DNA of 56,793 bases from an uncultured Acidimicrobiaceae bacterium (GCA_903873395.1 CAIQOJ010000104.1:1-56793), one strand, 5' to 3'. Positions 1 through 12,884 are shown, counted from the stretch's first letter. Notes: a model not told the origin generated them from the sequence alone. Numbers and translations: made by a program.

Positions 1-10
1 ACTACTACGG

Positions 11-55
11 CTACCACCACGACACCGGAGCGGCGATTTCGATGGTCGTTACCAT
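11..55 (-). CDS. Candidate 14-residue leader peptide ending Trp-Trp
   Basis: This tiny ORF reads MVTTIEIAAPVSWW and then TAG. A perfect AGGAGG Shine-Dalgarno sits at 65-70, nine bases upstream of the ATG, which is far better than most starts in this window. Two consecutive TGG codons directly before the stop resemble tryptophan attenuator leader peptides of actinobacteria. The gene it would control lies to the left and is not in the window. Only ten bases remain after the stop, so no antiterminator or terminator can be seen. Chance is a real alternative. Confidence 0.35.
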   Translation of the reverse strand: MVTTIEIAAPVSWW

Positions 56-443
56 TACTTCGAACCTCCTCATCGTCGTGATCACCGCCCTACGGCACCG
101 CCACACAAAGGTGTTGTTCGCACGAGTGAGTTCACGGTTCGCAAGTGATGTCGCCTGACGTTTGGCCATGCCATCGATCATCCGCACTCCGTGCAGATCG
201 GCTCGAAGCCCCGGGCGGCCGTGTCCGCCTGGATGAAGCGCGCCACCTCTTCGCTCAACCGTCGAGCCATGTCGATATTCTCCGGTCAGTGACGGCAAAT
301 GCTGTCTACCCGCCGAAGAATCGGCGTCCTTGGGAACCCCCGCAAGAAACCCTTTTGTCCCATGCTGCACTCGCGGCAGGACGCCAGCCTAGGAATCCAA
401 GCAATCAGACTCCGCTAGGGCCAGTGCGCTCCTGTGAAATCAG
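56..443. other. Left-edge region without a confident gene
   Basis: Longer open frames exist on both strands here but none shows a recognisable domain. Apart from the two very short ORFs annotated separately and the strong Shine-Dalgarno at 65-70, I see nothing I can support. The neighbouring methyltransferase is decayed, so this may be degraded DNA. Confidence 0.4.
178..270 (-). CDS. Small ORF, 30 residues, unknown
   Basis: It reads MARRLSEEVARFIQADTAAR followed by a short tail ending CTECG. A GGAGA element lies about eight bases before the ATG. The composition (charged helix, then a CxxC near the end) looks protein-like, and it could be the 5' fragment of a longer zinc-binding or HTH-type protein that ran into a stop. 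I do not recognise a family. Confidence 0.28.
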   Translation of the reverse strand: MARRLSEEVARFIQADTAARGFEPICTECG

Positions 444-809
444 ATGATCCGTCTGCAGCCCCATGCGCTGTTCGAAGACAAGCTGCTCGCGACCCTGTAG
501 GACCTCCTTGACCCAGATCACGCGGACCTCGTGGTGTACGCGGAACTTTTCGAGGAGTTCGGGGCAACGAGTGTCCTCGACGTCGGATGCGGAACTGGAT
601 ACTCGGCGACTCTTCTATCTTTCCGGGGCGTCTCAGTCGTTGCCGTGGACCCAGCTCAGGCATCGTTGACCGTGGCCCAAGCGAAGCCTGGTGCGCCACA
701 GGTCTGCTTGATTCACGGCAGGGCCCAGGATCTGCCACCCCGGTAAGGCGATGTGGCGACGATGACGGGCAACGTCGCCCAGGCAGTCGTTGATGATGTC
801 GAGTGGTGA
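444..809 (+). pseudogene. Decayed class I SAM-dependent methyltransferase
   Basis: One reading frame from the ATG at 444 carries a class I methyltransferase core interrupted by two in-frame stops, TAG at 498-500 and TAA at 744-746, before ending at TGA 807-809. Motif I is clear (VLDVGCGTGYSATL, about residues 42-55), followed by an acidic motif II region (VAVDPAQASL) and, past the second stop, ATMTGNVAQAVVDD, which resembles motif IV/post-IV of small SAM methyltransferases. The frame is conserved across both stops, so decay by point mutation is more likely than frameshift. The C-terminal half (normally another 100 or more residues) is missing. No role can be assigned. Confidence 0.7.
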
Positions 810-1005
810 GCAACGCCCAGATCGATCCAGGCCGCGACCTCTGGCTTCAAAGCCGCGTCGGCACCGCAACAAGTCCAGTACGGGGTTCGCTTCCAGCGAG
901 GGAGTGCACCTCGGCGAATCCGGTTTTGCCGCTTCGCCGACCAGGGCCCAGATGCTTGCCGGCAACGAGGAACAACGTCTCAGTTGCCACGCGCCCCCTC
1001 GTGCC

Positions 1006-1236
1006 TCACGGTGCCGCAGTGTTCCCCGCCAGTGTCCAATGGACAAGCGCGTTGGCGTGCCCGTGCCCCAGTTCGTGTTCGGACTTGAGGTAGTTGACGA
1101 TCGCCATGTGCTTCTCGATCCCACAGTCGGCGATGATCTTCTGCCATTCGGCAATCGACCTGCCGTACTTCGCCTCAATCGACGGGAAGTAGGAAGCAGG
1201 TCCCTTCTTCGGCCACGGCGGTGATTGATCTGTCAC
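1006..1236 (-). CDS. DUF4287 domain protein
   Basis: A 76-residue protein matching the DUF4287 pattern: a Ser-Ile-Glu-x-Lys-Tyr-Gly-Arg start to the domain, a Trp-Gln-Lys-Ile-Ile helix, then KHMAIVNYLKSEHELGHGHA and a closing ALVHWTLAG. DUF4287 proteins are small cytoplasmic proteins of unknown function, often fused to or neighbouring DUF5655. I chose the GTG start because AGGAA lies about five to seven bases upstream. It stands alone between a pseudogene and a membrane protein on the opposite strand. Confidence 0.85.
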   Translation of the reverse strand: MTDQSPPWPKKGPASYFPSIEAKYGRSIAEWQKIIADCGIEKHMAIVNYLKSEHELGHGHANALVHWTLAGNTAAP

Positions 1237-1404
1237 GACAACTTCCTCGGCTTTCCTCTATCTCGAACTAGATCCAATTGTCTCACCATCGAGACGCATC
1301 ATGCTCAGGTCGGCGCAAGGGATTCTCGACGATGGGCTGGCCGTTATGATTCCAGTCTCATCGGATCAGGAATCAAGACCGAGTACACCTTGAGCAACAC
1401 CACG

Positions 1405-2232
1405 ATGCACTCCAACGATCCCGATCGCTCGAGCGACGCCTATCTGCCGCGAAGTCTCGCTGAGGCGTACAGGCTGCAGTTCGACCGAGCATTCCGGTAT
1501 CCGTTCTCGGTTCCTTCCACCCTGCTGGCTAACGCCGTCTTGACCGCCGTGCTGTGGTTCTGGTCCCCTCGAGACCTCTTCTCGTTGTTCTTCAATGTCA
1601 ACGAGTTGTTCTTCTTCCCCATGGTCCTGGCGTCCTGGATGGTGTCGGACGTTCCTGCCACAAATGAGTACGCCCCTGATGCGCTGCGGATTCTTGCTGC
1701 CCTTGACGACCCGACCATGCTGACCCGATTACTTCGCGCCAAACACCTGGTGCTGTGGACGTTGATCTCCCCTGTCGCCTTCGTCACCGCCCTCATCGTG
1801 GCGACATCAACGGGCCGGTGGATCGCCTTGTTCTTCGTCGCGGCCTGGGTGATCACCGTGCCGCTGTGCTCTCTGGGCTTCTCCTCGTGGGTGGGGATCC
1901 TGTGGCCCTACCACCCTCTCGGCCTGCGGCAACGCTGGGACCTGTCCCTTCCGTGGACCCGCAAGTGGCTTCGCTGGGGGGTCTTGTTGGTCTTGCCCTA
2001 CGGACTCGTGCCGGTCTTCGGCTACCTAGCCATGTTCCCAGCGCTCATCGCTTGGAGAGACAGCGACGTTCCCCACCACCACTTCCGCGACCTCATCTTG
2101 GCAGTGTCGGTCCTCGCCGTAGCACCGGTCTCGATCTGGCTGTGGACGTGGAGTACCCGATATGCCGCTGCCCTCACCCAGCGACGTGCACTTCGTCTCC
2201 GCGAGTATCTGAGCCACCCCCAGATGGGCTAA
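1405..2232 (+). CDS. Multi-pass membrane protein, unknown
   Basis: A 275-residue protein with about six hydrophobic segments, roughly residues 35-52, 55-80, 112-135, 140-168, 190-220 and 233-252. The acidic N-terminus and Arg-rich C-terminus (QRRALRLREYL) suggest cytoplasmic ends. The layout is reminiscent of ABC-2 type permease halves or actinobacterial integral membrane proteins of unknown role, but no ATPase is adjacent, so I leave it unassigned. I start at the ATG at 1405. The frame stays open upstream to 1225, but that stretch has a composition unlike a protein N-terminus, and a TTG at 1390 is a weaker alternative. It converges with an acyltransferase gene. Confidence 0.7.
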   Translation: MHSNDPDRSSDAYLPRSLAEAYRLQFDRAFRYPFSVPSTLLANAVLTAVLWFWSPRDLFSLFFNVNELFFFPMVLASWMVSDVPATNEYAPDALRILAALDDPTMLTRLLRAKHLVLWTLISPVAFVTALIVATSTGRWIALFFVAAWVITVPLCSLGFSSWVGILWPYHPLGLRQRWDLSLPWTRKWLRWGVLLVLPYGLVPVFGYLAMFPALIAWRDSDVPHHHFRDLILAVSVLAVAPVSIWLWTWSTRYAAALTQRRALRLREYLSHPQMG

Positions 2233-2296
2233 CTACGAGGCAACGTCCTGCGGGCCGTTCCCTTTGCCGTAATCGCCGGCTCACCATCGACTGATG

Positions 2297-2313
2297 AGCG
2301 GTTCGAGTCCGCT
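2297..2313 (+). other. tRNA T-arm-like element
   Basis: The sequence AGCGG-TTCGAGT-CCGCT forms a perfect 5-bp stem around a 7-base canonical T-loop. It is followed by TCTGGGCC, which would suit the 3' acceptor strand of a tRNA. No matching 5' acceptor (GCCCAGA) occurs at the required distance upstream, so this is not an intact tRNA. It lies between two convergent genes and could be a tRNA 3' remnant of the kind left at attachment sites, or chance. Confidence 0.3.
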
Positions 2314-2322
2314 TCTGGGCCC

Positions 2323-3198
2323 TCACGAATGGTTGGGGGATCCGTGTCGACGTCGGACCACTCGGAGATTGGCTCGTTCGAACCCGATCCTCCGGGCGAA
2401 GTAGTGGTCACCGGTCACGGTGACGGTGGCCACCCCCAACGCCAGACAGACCTCGACGGTCGTTGCCCACACCGCCCACCGGCTCAGGCCACCGGCGACC
2501 GACATCGACCACGAGGCCAGAGCCGAGGACCCACTTACCAAGACGAGTTCAAGAGCTTCGATGCTTCCATCGGCATCGATGGCCACGACCCCGACCAGGT
2601 CTTCCATGGGCACGCCGAACGACGCGATCGTCTCGAGCACGGTCTCGTGACGCCACCCCCGCCGGCGACAGACGTGCTCGAAGGTGGCCCGAATCTCCTC
2701 GGGGACCAGACGACGGGTGGTGATGCCTTCTCGTCGCGCCCTGTTCACCGACTTGCGCAGGGTCTTACGGCTCGAGCCAGCCAAGTACTGCGACATCGTC
2801 GCCGGGAGTGGCAGACACCAAGCGCCGAACCGTGCAGGGGTCAGTACGCCAGCACGACCGTAGGTTCGGCCGAGCACCTTGCCCACCGGGTCGTCGTCGA
2901 CTTCCATAACGACGGTCGGCAGGCCAATCAAGTAGCTCGAGATGGCCCGCAAGTTCCGAGGTCGGCCCAGGAAAGCCACCAAGCCCGGCCGATCCCATGC
3001 CGCATGCCATCGGGCCTGCTCCAGGAGTTGCTGTCCCCGCGCCTCACCCACGATGCTCTCGACCCTCCATCCGGGCACTCGCCCGACCACGGCAACGCTA
3101 CAGACTCGGTTGCATCGACCACATGAGAACTCCCGAATGCCTCCGGATCTACGCCCACTCGGGTCGCCTGAGCGATGCAGCCTTGTGCTGGTCGTCAC
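2323..3198 (-). CDS. GNAT/FemAB-like acyltransferase domain protein
   Basis: A protein of up to 291 residues that looks like an acyl-CoA N-acyltransferase of the GNAT_6 (BioF2-like) group. A basic motif, YLAGSSRKTLRKSVNRARRE (about residues 138-157), is typical of these proteins. It precedes a C-terminal alpha/beta half with the usual order: a helix, EALELVLVSGSSALASW, and a late strand and helix ending ARRIGFERANL. The GTG start at 3198 lacks a good Shine-Dalgarno, and the first 45 residues (with a CGRCNRVC cluster) may not be translated; a GTG near residue 50, after a GGAGG, is an alternative. Substrate unknown. Confidence 0.6.
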   Translation of the reverse strand: MTTSTRLHRSGDPSGRRSGGIREFSCGRCNRVCSVAVVGRVPGWRVESIVGEARGQQLLEQARWHAAWDRPGLVAFLGRPRNLRAISSYLIGLPTVVMEVDDDPVGKVLGRTYGRAGVLTPARFGAWCLPLPATMSQYLAGSSRKTLRKSVNRARREGITTRRLVPEEIRATFEHVCRRRGWRHETVLETIASFGVPMEDLVGVVAIDADGSIEALELVLVSGSSALASWSMSVAGGLSRWAVWATTVEVCLALGVATVTVTGDHYFARRIGFERANLRVVRRRHGSPNHS

Positions 3199-3371
3199 GA
3201 CATCGGCAACGTGGCAGAAGGGGACGCTTCGCTCCCTCAGGGAGCGCTTGCGCGTGGGTCAAAGGTGACGACCCATGCCCGAGCGTTGTCAGGGCGCCCT
3301 GGCCCGCTCCCTCACTTACCGCACGTTGATCGGCTGCTCGCTGGGCAGGCCAGAGCCACACTCTGGGCCGA

Positions 3372-3377
3372 TACTCT
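3372..3377 (+). promoter_or_regulatory. Possible -10 element (TACTCT) for leaderless start
   Basis: TACTCT fits the actinobacterial TAnnnT -10 pattern. Its spacing would put transcription start at about 3384-3385, exactly on the GTG/ATG of the small ORF before rlmN, as in leaderless transcripts. No clear -35 is visible. Confidence 0.3.
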
Positions 3378-3384
3378 TTAGGTG

Positions 3385-3516
3385 ATGGTCTCCCCACCAC
3401 ATGTCGGCGACGACACGAGCACGGCTGGCCCAGTTGGCGACCTGCTCCCGGTGGCCATCCAGGGCGTGTTCGCTGACGACGATCTGCCCGCAGGCCTCAT
3501 CGTGCGGATGCGCTGA
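3385..3516 (+). CDS. Small ORF immediately upstream of rlmN
   Basis: A 43-residue ORF starting ATG (or GTG at 3382), preceded by an in-frame stop. Its TGA ends one base before the rlmN ATG (TGA-C-ATG). The C-terminal part (PVGDLLPVAIQGVFADDDLP) has protein-like composition, but I recognise no family. If translated it would couple rlmN translation to its own. The rest of the 3199-3517 gap shows no gene. Confidence 0.3.
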   Translation: MVSPPHVGDDTSTAGPVGDLLPVAIQGVFADDDLPAGLIVRMR

Positions 3517-3517
3517 C

Positions 3518-4579
3518 ATGCCCGGCCCCTATGAGTTGAGCCGAGAGGAGATGGCCGGGCTCTTGGCCCACGAGCCCTCCTACCGGGTCCGCCAGGTGTG
3601 GGATGGCCTGCACACCCGTGTACTGCAGCCGGCCGAGATGACCGAACTACCCGTTGCCCTACGAACCCACCTCGAGGAAGTGCTCGCACCATCACTCACC
3701 GAGGCCGACCGGAGAGAAGGTGACGAAGGCGAGACGATCAAGTGGCGCTTCGACCTCCACGACGGGGCGCGGATCGAAACCGTCCTCATGCACTATCCCG
3801 ACCGGTCGACCGTCTGCGTCTCGACCCAAGCGGGTTGTGCCATGGACTGCCAGTTCTGCGCAACCGGCCAAGCCGGGTTCACCCGGCAGTTGACCACCGG
3901 GGAGATCGTCGAACAGGTTGCTGAGGCCATGCGGGCCGCCCGACCGCGGCGGCTGTCGCGAGTCGTCTTCATGGGCATGGGCGAACCGTTGGCCAACTAC
4001 GACCGGGTCTGGGGAGCGATCGTGCGGCTCCATGGAGATATGGGGCTGTCCGCCCGCCACCTCACCCTGTCTACGGTCGGCCTGGTCCCCGGCATTCGAC
4101 GCCTGGCCGGGGAGGACCTACCCGTGAACTTGGCGGTGTCGCTCCACGCCGCCAACGACGAGTTGCGTGACCGCCTCCTTCCCATCAACCGCCGCTACCC
4201 GCTCACCGTCCTGGCCGAGGCATGCCAGGGCTACGTGCAAGCGTCGGGGCGGCGACTCTCCTTCGAGTGGGCATTGATCGCCGGAGTGAACGACCGAGCT
4301 TCAGATGCAGCCGAGCTGGCGGCCTATGCCAGGCCCCTCGGGGCACACATCAACCTGATCCCCCTCAACCCGACCCCCGGCTACGGCGTCTTGGGCACCC
4401 CTCCCGAAGGCGTGCGACGTTTCCGTCGGATGCTGACCGACCTTGGCGCCAATGCCACCGTCCGTGTCACCAGGGGCAGTGATATCGACGCTGCCTGCGG
4501 ACAGCTGGCCACGGCCGCACCCAAACCTCAGTCGGTGCGCTTGTCGTCCCGCATGCACCGATCCAACGAGCTGCGCTGA
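3518..4579 (+). CDS. rlmN: Dual-specificity 23S rRNA/tRNA (adenine-C2) methyltransferase RlmN
   Basis: This 353-residue radical SAM enzyme methylates C2 of A2503 in 23S rRNA and A37 of some tRNAs. The radical SAM CxxxCxxC motif is C107-AMD-C111-QF-C114. VVFMGMGEPLANYD is the family glycine-rich signature, and the C-terminal RGSDIDAACGQL carries the cysteine that is methylated during catalysis. Length is typical. I chose the ATG at 3518 because family homology begins with PYELSREEM; the frame is open further upstream, but that part is occupied by another small ORF. A plus-strand permease follows about 70 bases downstream. Confidence 0.95.
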   Translation: MPGPYELSREEMAGLLAHEPSYRVRQVWDGLHTRVLQPAEMTELPVALRTHLEEVLAPSLTEADRREGDEGETIKWRFDLHDGARIETVLMHYPDRSTVCVSTQAGCAMDCQFCATGQAGFTRQLTTGEIVEQVAEAMRAARPRRLSRVVFMGMGEPLANYDRVWGAIVRLHGDMGLSARHLTLSTVGLVPGIRRLAGEDLPVNLAVSLHAANDELRDRLLPINRRYPLTVLAEACQGYVQASGRRLSFEWALIAGVNDRASDAAELAAYARPLGAHINLIPLNPTPGYGVLGTPPEGVRRFRRMLTDLGANATVRVTRGSDIDAACGQLATAAPKPQSVRLSSRMHRSNELR

Positions 4580-4651
4580 GCCCCTGATCGGATCTCGTCG
4601 ACGCCGACACCATCCTTGAACTCGAGGCACCACAGGGGCAAGGTAGCGAGC

Positions 4652-6232
4652 ATGCCAGAAGGATTCGAACTCGACGACCCTGGTGCCATGCACCTCCACT
4701 ACCGCAGTGACGAGGAGCACCTTGCCGCACTCGGCTACCGACAAGAGCTCCATCGGTCCTGGTCCGGCTTCTCGAACTTCGCCATCTCGTTCTCGATCAT
4801 CTCCATCTTGGCTGGCTGCTTCACCACCTTCTCGAGTGGTTGGAACGGAGGCGGACCGGCCGCTATCGCATGGGGATGGCCCGTCCTGGCCGCGATGATC
4901 CTCTGTATCGGCCTCTGCATGGCCGAGCTCGTCTCGGCATTCCCGACGTCGGGAGGCGTCTACTGGTGGGCAGCGCGACTCGGTGGCGCCAAGGCTGGCT
5001 ACTACACCGGCTGGCTCAACCTGATCGGCCTCTTGGCCATCGTGGCTTCCGTGGCCTACGGATGTGCCACGTTCTTCGACCTCACCTTGGGCTTCTTTTC
5101 CACCAGCTACCACTCGGGCAACCTCAACACGATTTTCATCTACTTCATCGTCATCTTGAGCATTGCCGCTGTGGTCAACATCTTTTCGAGCCATCTGCTG
5201 GCATGGATCAACAACGTGTCGGTCTGGTGGCACGTGGTTGGGGCGGCGGCTGTCATCTTGATCCTGATCCTTGTGCCAGCCCACCACGCCAGTGCATCCA
5301 TGGTCTTCACCTCCACGATCAACAACACCGGTTTCTTCGGAGGCAAGACCCATGGGCTCGGATTCTTGGTCGTCGTGCTCCCTATCGGAGGCCTGCTGAC
5401 CCAGTACACGATCACCGGCTATGACGCCTCAGCTCACCTCTCCGAGGAGACCAAGGAGGCAGGAAACACTGCCGCCAAGGGCATGTGGCGGTCGATCTTC
5501 TACTCGGCCATCGGTGGGTGGATCCTCCTTCTGGCCTTCCTCTTCGCCGTCCAGAACGAAGCCAAGGTGACCAGCGGTGGCGGTGGGGTCGCCGTGATCT
5601 TCGCCCAGGCGCTGTCGTCGCATTGGGGGGCCACCGTCCTGCTCATCTCCGCTGTTGGCCAGTTCTTCTGTGCCATGGCGTGCATGACCAGCTGCTCGAG
5701 GATGCTCTTCGCCTTCAGCCGCGATGGAGCAGTGCCGGGCCACGCCTACTGGTCGAAGTTGAGCGCCAAGAAGGTGCCTGTCCATGGCGTCATCCTCACC
5801 ATGGTGATCGGCATCATCCTCACGGCGCCGGCCTTGATCAAGGTCGACATCGGCGGCACTCCCATCCCCGTGGCCTTCTACGCCGTGGTCTCCATCGGCG
5901 TCATCGGTCTTTACTGGTGCTTCGCCATCCCGATCTGGCATCGCCTGCGGATGGGAGATGCCTTCGTGCCCGGGACCTGGAACCTTGGCGGCAAGTACAA
6001 GTTGCTGGCAACGATCGCCCTGGTGGACACGATCCTGGTGACCGTCATGGCCTTCATGCCGACATCCAATCTCGGTGTCCCGTGGGAGACAGGCTTCGCA
6101 TGGAAGTACGTGAACTACACGATCCTGGTCGTCCCGACAGCCGTCATCTTGCTCTGGGCCTACTGGCATCTATCCGTGAAGAAGTGGTACTCAGGCCCGA
6201 AGAGCACAGTGACCGAGTCAGCCGTTCAGTAG
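4652..6232 (+). CDS. APC-superfamily amino acid permease
   Basis: A 526-residue integral membrane transporter with about twelve predicted helices. The N-terminal signature (LGYRQELHRSWSGFSNFAIS, then FPTSGGVYWWAARLGG in helix 3) matches the amino acid/choline transporter (ACT) branch of the APC superfamily, which includes GABA and choline permeases. TGYDASAHLSEETKEA is the conserved substrate-path and loop segment. Uptake of an amino acid or amine by secondary transport is likely, but the substrate cannot be told from sequence. ATG 4652 is the first start consistent with family length. It ends at a hairpin shared with convergent metX. Confidence 0.92.
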   Translation: MPEGFELDDPGAMHLHYRSDEEHLAALGYRQELHRSWSGFSNFAISFSIISILAGCFTTFSSGWNGGGPAAIAWGWPVLAAMILCIGLCMAELVSAFPTSGGVYWWAARLGGAKAGYYTGWLNLIGLLAIVASVAYGCATFFDLTLGFFSTSYHSGNLNTIFIYFIVILSIAAVVNIFSSHLLAWINNVSVWWHVVGAAAVILILILVPAHHASASMVFTSTINNTGFFGGKTHGLGFLVVVLPIGGLLTQYTITGYDASAHLSEETKEAGNTAAKGMWRSIFYSAIGGWILLLAFLFAVQNEAKVTSGGGGVAVIFAQALSSHWGATVLLISAVGQFFCAMACMTSCSRMLFAFSRDGAVPGHAYWSKLSAKKVPVHGVILTMVIGIILTAPALIKVDIGGTPIPVAFYAVVSIGVIGLYWCFAIPIWHRLRMGDAFVPGTWNLGGKYKLLATIALVDTILVTVMAFMPTSNLGVPWETGFAWKYVNYTILVVPTAVILLWAYWHLSVKKWYSGPKSTVTESAVQ

Positions 6233-6273
6233 ACGGGCCTCAAGGCAGGAAGCGGAGCAACCGAGTCGATCGT

Positions 6274-6293
6274 GGGCCGTCCACCGACGGCCC
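6274..6293. terminator. Hairpin between convergent permease and metX
   Basis: A perfect 8-bp stem, GGGCCGTC / GACGGCCC, with a CACC loop lies in the 65-base gap between two convergent stops. There is no T-run, as is common for actinobacterial terminators. Confidence 0.5.
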
Positions 6294-6297
6294 TGCT

Positions 6298-8814
<2,517 letters not shown>

Positions 8815-8989
8815 GTACTCGAACCGCCGGTCGGGCGTCACAAACGACGACCGAGCCGGGTAGATGCAGCGTAGTGACGTGCGCCATGCACTCCGGTCCG
8901 CACGTACTCATGCCAACTGCGCTGCCTCAGCGGCTTGGTCGCCTACCAGGCGCTGCCCACAGCCGGCGCAACCCTGGAGTCCCTCCTGA

Positions 8990-10786
<1,797 letters not shown>

Positions 10787-10799
10787 GCAGGATCTGTAG

Positions 10800-11645
10800 A
10801 TGAACGACCCGGGAGCGGGTGGCCTCGAGGCCACCCGCTACTCGGTCGCCGACGGGGTGGCCACCATCACCCTGCATCGGCCCGAACGGCTCAATGCGTG
10901 GACCGCCACGATGAACGCCGAGTACCGGCTGCACCTTCAGCGTGCCGCCGAGGATTCGGCGATCAGGGTGATCGTGGTGACAGGCTCCGGACGGGGCTTT
11001 TGCGCAGGAGCCGAGTCCGAAGACCTGGCTGGCCATGCGGAGCGGGGTTCCTATGACTCGGGTGCACCCGAAGACCTGGCCACGCCCGGCTATGGCGTCC
11101 GTCCTGAGTTTGATGCCGAGTTGGCGTACCACTTCGGCATACCCAAGCCCATACTGGCTGCCATCAACGGACCGGTGGCCGGCATCGGCTTCGCCCTGTC
11201 GTGCTACTGCGACCTCCGTTTCGCCGCCCGAGGCGCCAAATTCACTACTGCCCACGCCAGACTCGGCCTTCCGGCCGCCTTCGGCCTGGCCTGGCTCCTG
11301 CCGAAACTCATCGGACTACCCCGGGCCCTCGATCTCCTGTTATCGAGTCGCACGTTCGAGGCGGACGAAGCGCACGCTCTTGGCCTCGTGACCGCCGTCG
11401 TCGAGGGCGAATCACTCCTCGACACCACCTACGACTACGCCCGAATGCTGGCCACAACGGTCTCTCCGGCCTCGATGGCCACCTCCAAGCGTCAGATCTA
11501 TGAGGCGTTCCATCTGAGCGCTGCCGAATCGGTTCGGGCCGCTGAGGCACTGCTCGATCCCATGATGGCCGGGCTCGACTACCGCGAGGGCGTGGCCGCT
11601 CTACGCGAGAAGCGTGCGCCGGTCTTCGGCGATCTCGTCACCTGA
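10800..11645 (+). CDS. Enoyl-CoA hydratase/isomerase family protein
   Basis: A 281-residue crotonase-fold protein. The oxyanion-hole segment GRGFCAGAESEDL and the second glycine motif AINGPVAGIGFALSCYCDLR are clear. The usual catalytic acid position after the second motif reads AARGAKFTTAHARLGLPAAF, with histidine in place of the glutamate typical of true hydratases, so the reaction may be isomerisation or something else. It starts 13 bases after the ahcY stop, so it is likely in one transcript with ahcY, although no pathway link is evident. It probably acts on acyl-CoA esters. Confidence 0.88.
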   Translation: MNDPGAGGLEATRYSVADGVATITLHRPERLNAWTATMNAEYRLHLQRAAEDSAIRVIVVTGSGRGFCAGAESEDLAGHAERGSYDSGAPEDLATPGYGVRPEFDAELAYHFGIPKPILAAINGPVAGIGFALSCYCDLRFAARGAKFTTAHARLGLPAAFGLAWLLPKLIGLPRALDLLLSSRTFEADEAHALGLVTAVVEGESLLDTTYDYARMLATTVSPASMATSKRQIYEAFHLSAAESVRAAEALLDPMMAGLDYREGVAALREKRAPVFGDLVT

Positions 11646-11746
11646 ACCCTCGCTCCGACGTCAGACGACCCCAGACCACGGGCTGATCGGCCCAGGCAAG
11701 CACCGCGAGTTTCCTGACCCTCCCGGACCCGGGTACCGTTGCCGCT

Positions 11747-12841
11747 ATGTCTGGCAAGCCCACCGATACCCCTGTCACCACAACCGTCACGCTCTCGGCC
11801 CCCCGCCGGGGCGAGCCCGTTCGTCCTGACATTGACCCAGCCGAGGCTCGAGCCCGCATCCACGATGCCGAAGTCGCCCTGCTCGATGACCGACGACTGC
11901 TGAATGGCGAGGAGTTGGCGGCGCTAGCCGCGCTGCCCGACAGTTATGTGACGTCACTGGCCGCCTTGGCCCACCAGGTGCGACTCACGTGGTGTGGTCC
12001 CGAGGTCGAGGTTGAGGGCATCTTGTCTGCCAAAACAGGTGGCTGTCCCGAAGACTGTCACTTCTGCTCCCAATCGTCCCGATTCGATACCCCGGTGAAG
12101 GCCACGCCATTCTTGGATGCCGACGAGGTGCTGCGGGCAGCCGAGGAGACCAAGGCTGCAGGTGCCTCGGAGTTCTGCATCGTCTTGGCTATTCGCGGGC
12201 CCGACGAGCGGACGATGCAGCGCATCCTTGAACTGGTCCCTCTGGTCCAGGACAAGACGGGCCTCAATGTGGCCGTCAGTGCTGGGCTACTTACCGACGA
12301 GCAGGCCCGACGGTTTGCTGAGGGTGGCGTCCACCGCTACAACCACAATCTTGAGACGTCACGCTCGTTCTTTCCCAACGTCGTGACCACACACTCCTGG
12401 GAAGAACGTCAAGACACCTGCCGGTTGGTGCGCGACCACGGCATGGAGCTCTGCTGCGGAGCGCTCATCGGCATGGGCGAATCTGACGAGCAGCGCATCG
12501 AGCTTCTCACTCAGCTCCAAGAGCTCGACCCCACCGAAGTCCCGCTCAATTTCCTCAACCCCCGACCCGGGACGCCCCTCGGGGCCGAACGGCCGCTCGA
12601 TGCCTGGGAGGCCATCCGCTGGATTGCCCTGTTCCGATTGGGGCTGCCCGGAGTCATCCTGCGCTACGCCGGTGGTCGCGAGGTGACCCTGCGCGAGTTG
12701 CAGTCCATGGGCATGACCTCGGGAATCAATGCGCTCATCGTCGGCAACTACCTGACCACCTTGGGCCGCTCCGTCGAAGAAGACCTCCAGATGCTCACCG
12801 ATCTGCGTATGCCGGTCGGCGCCCTGACCGGGGTCCTCTGA
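11747..12841 (+). CDS. bioB: Biotin synthase BioB, one [2Fe-2S] cysteine replaced
   Basis: This 364-residue radical SAM enzyme inserts sulfur into dethiobiotin. The [4Fe-4S]/SAM motif is C100-PED-C104-HF-C107. The auxiliary cluster ligands known from E. coli (C97, C128, C188, R260) map here to C144 (EFCIV), V177 (NVAVSAG), C236 (ELCCG) and the Arg of ILRYAGGRE. The second ligand is therefore valine where mycobacterial BioB has a cysteine (IACSLG). [20 protein letters not shown] is otherwise typical. A BsaP-like gene follows 43 bases downstream. The other biotin genes sit 10 kb away on the opposite strand. Confidence 0.93.
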   Translation: MSGKPTDTPVTTTVTLSAPRRGEPVRPDIDPAEARARIHDAEVALLDDRRLLNGEELAALAALPDSYVTSLAALAHQVRLTWCGPEVEVEGILSAKTGGCPEDCHFCSQSSRFDTPVKATPFLDADEVLRAAEETKAAGASEFCIVLAIRGPDERTMQRILELVPLVQDKTGLNVAVSAGLLTDEQARRFAEGGVHRYNHNLETSRSFFPNVVTTHSWEERQDTCRLVRDHGMELCCGALIGMGESDEQRIELLTQLQELDPTEVPLNFLNPRPGTPLGAERPLDAWEAIRWIALFRLGLPGVILRYAGGREVTLRELQSMGMTSGINALIVGNYLTTLGRSVEEDLQMLTDLRMPVGALTGVL

Positions 12842-12884
12842 TCGGGGCTTTGGTCGAGATGATCACGTTGAGCGCACCATCCCG

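Noticed and set aside
2230-2320. Complete tRNA gene
   Set aside because: Only the T-arm and a possible 3' acceptor strand are present; no 5' acceptor, D-arm or anticodon arm fits at the right distance.
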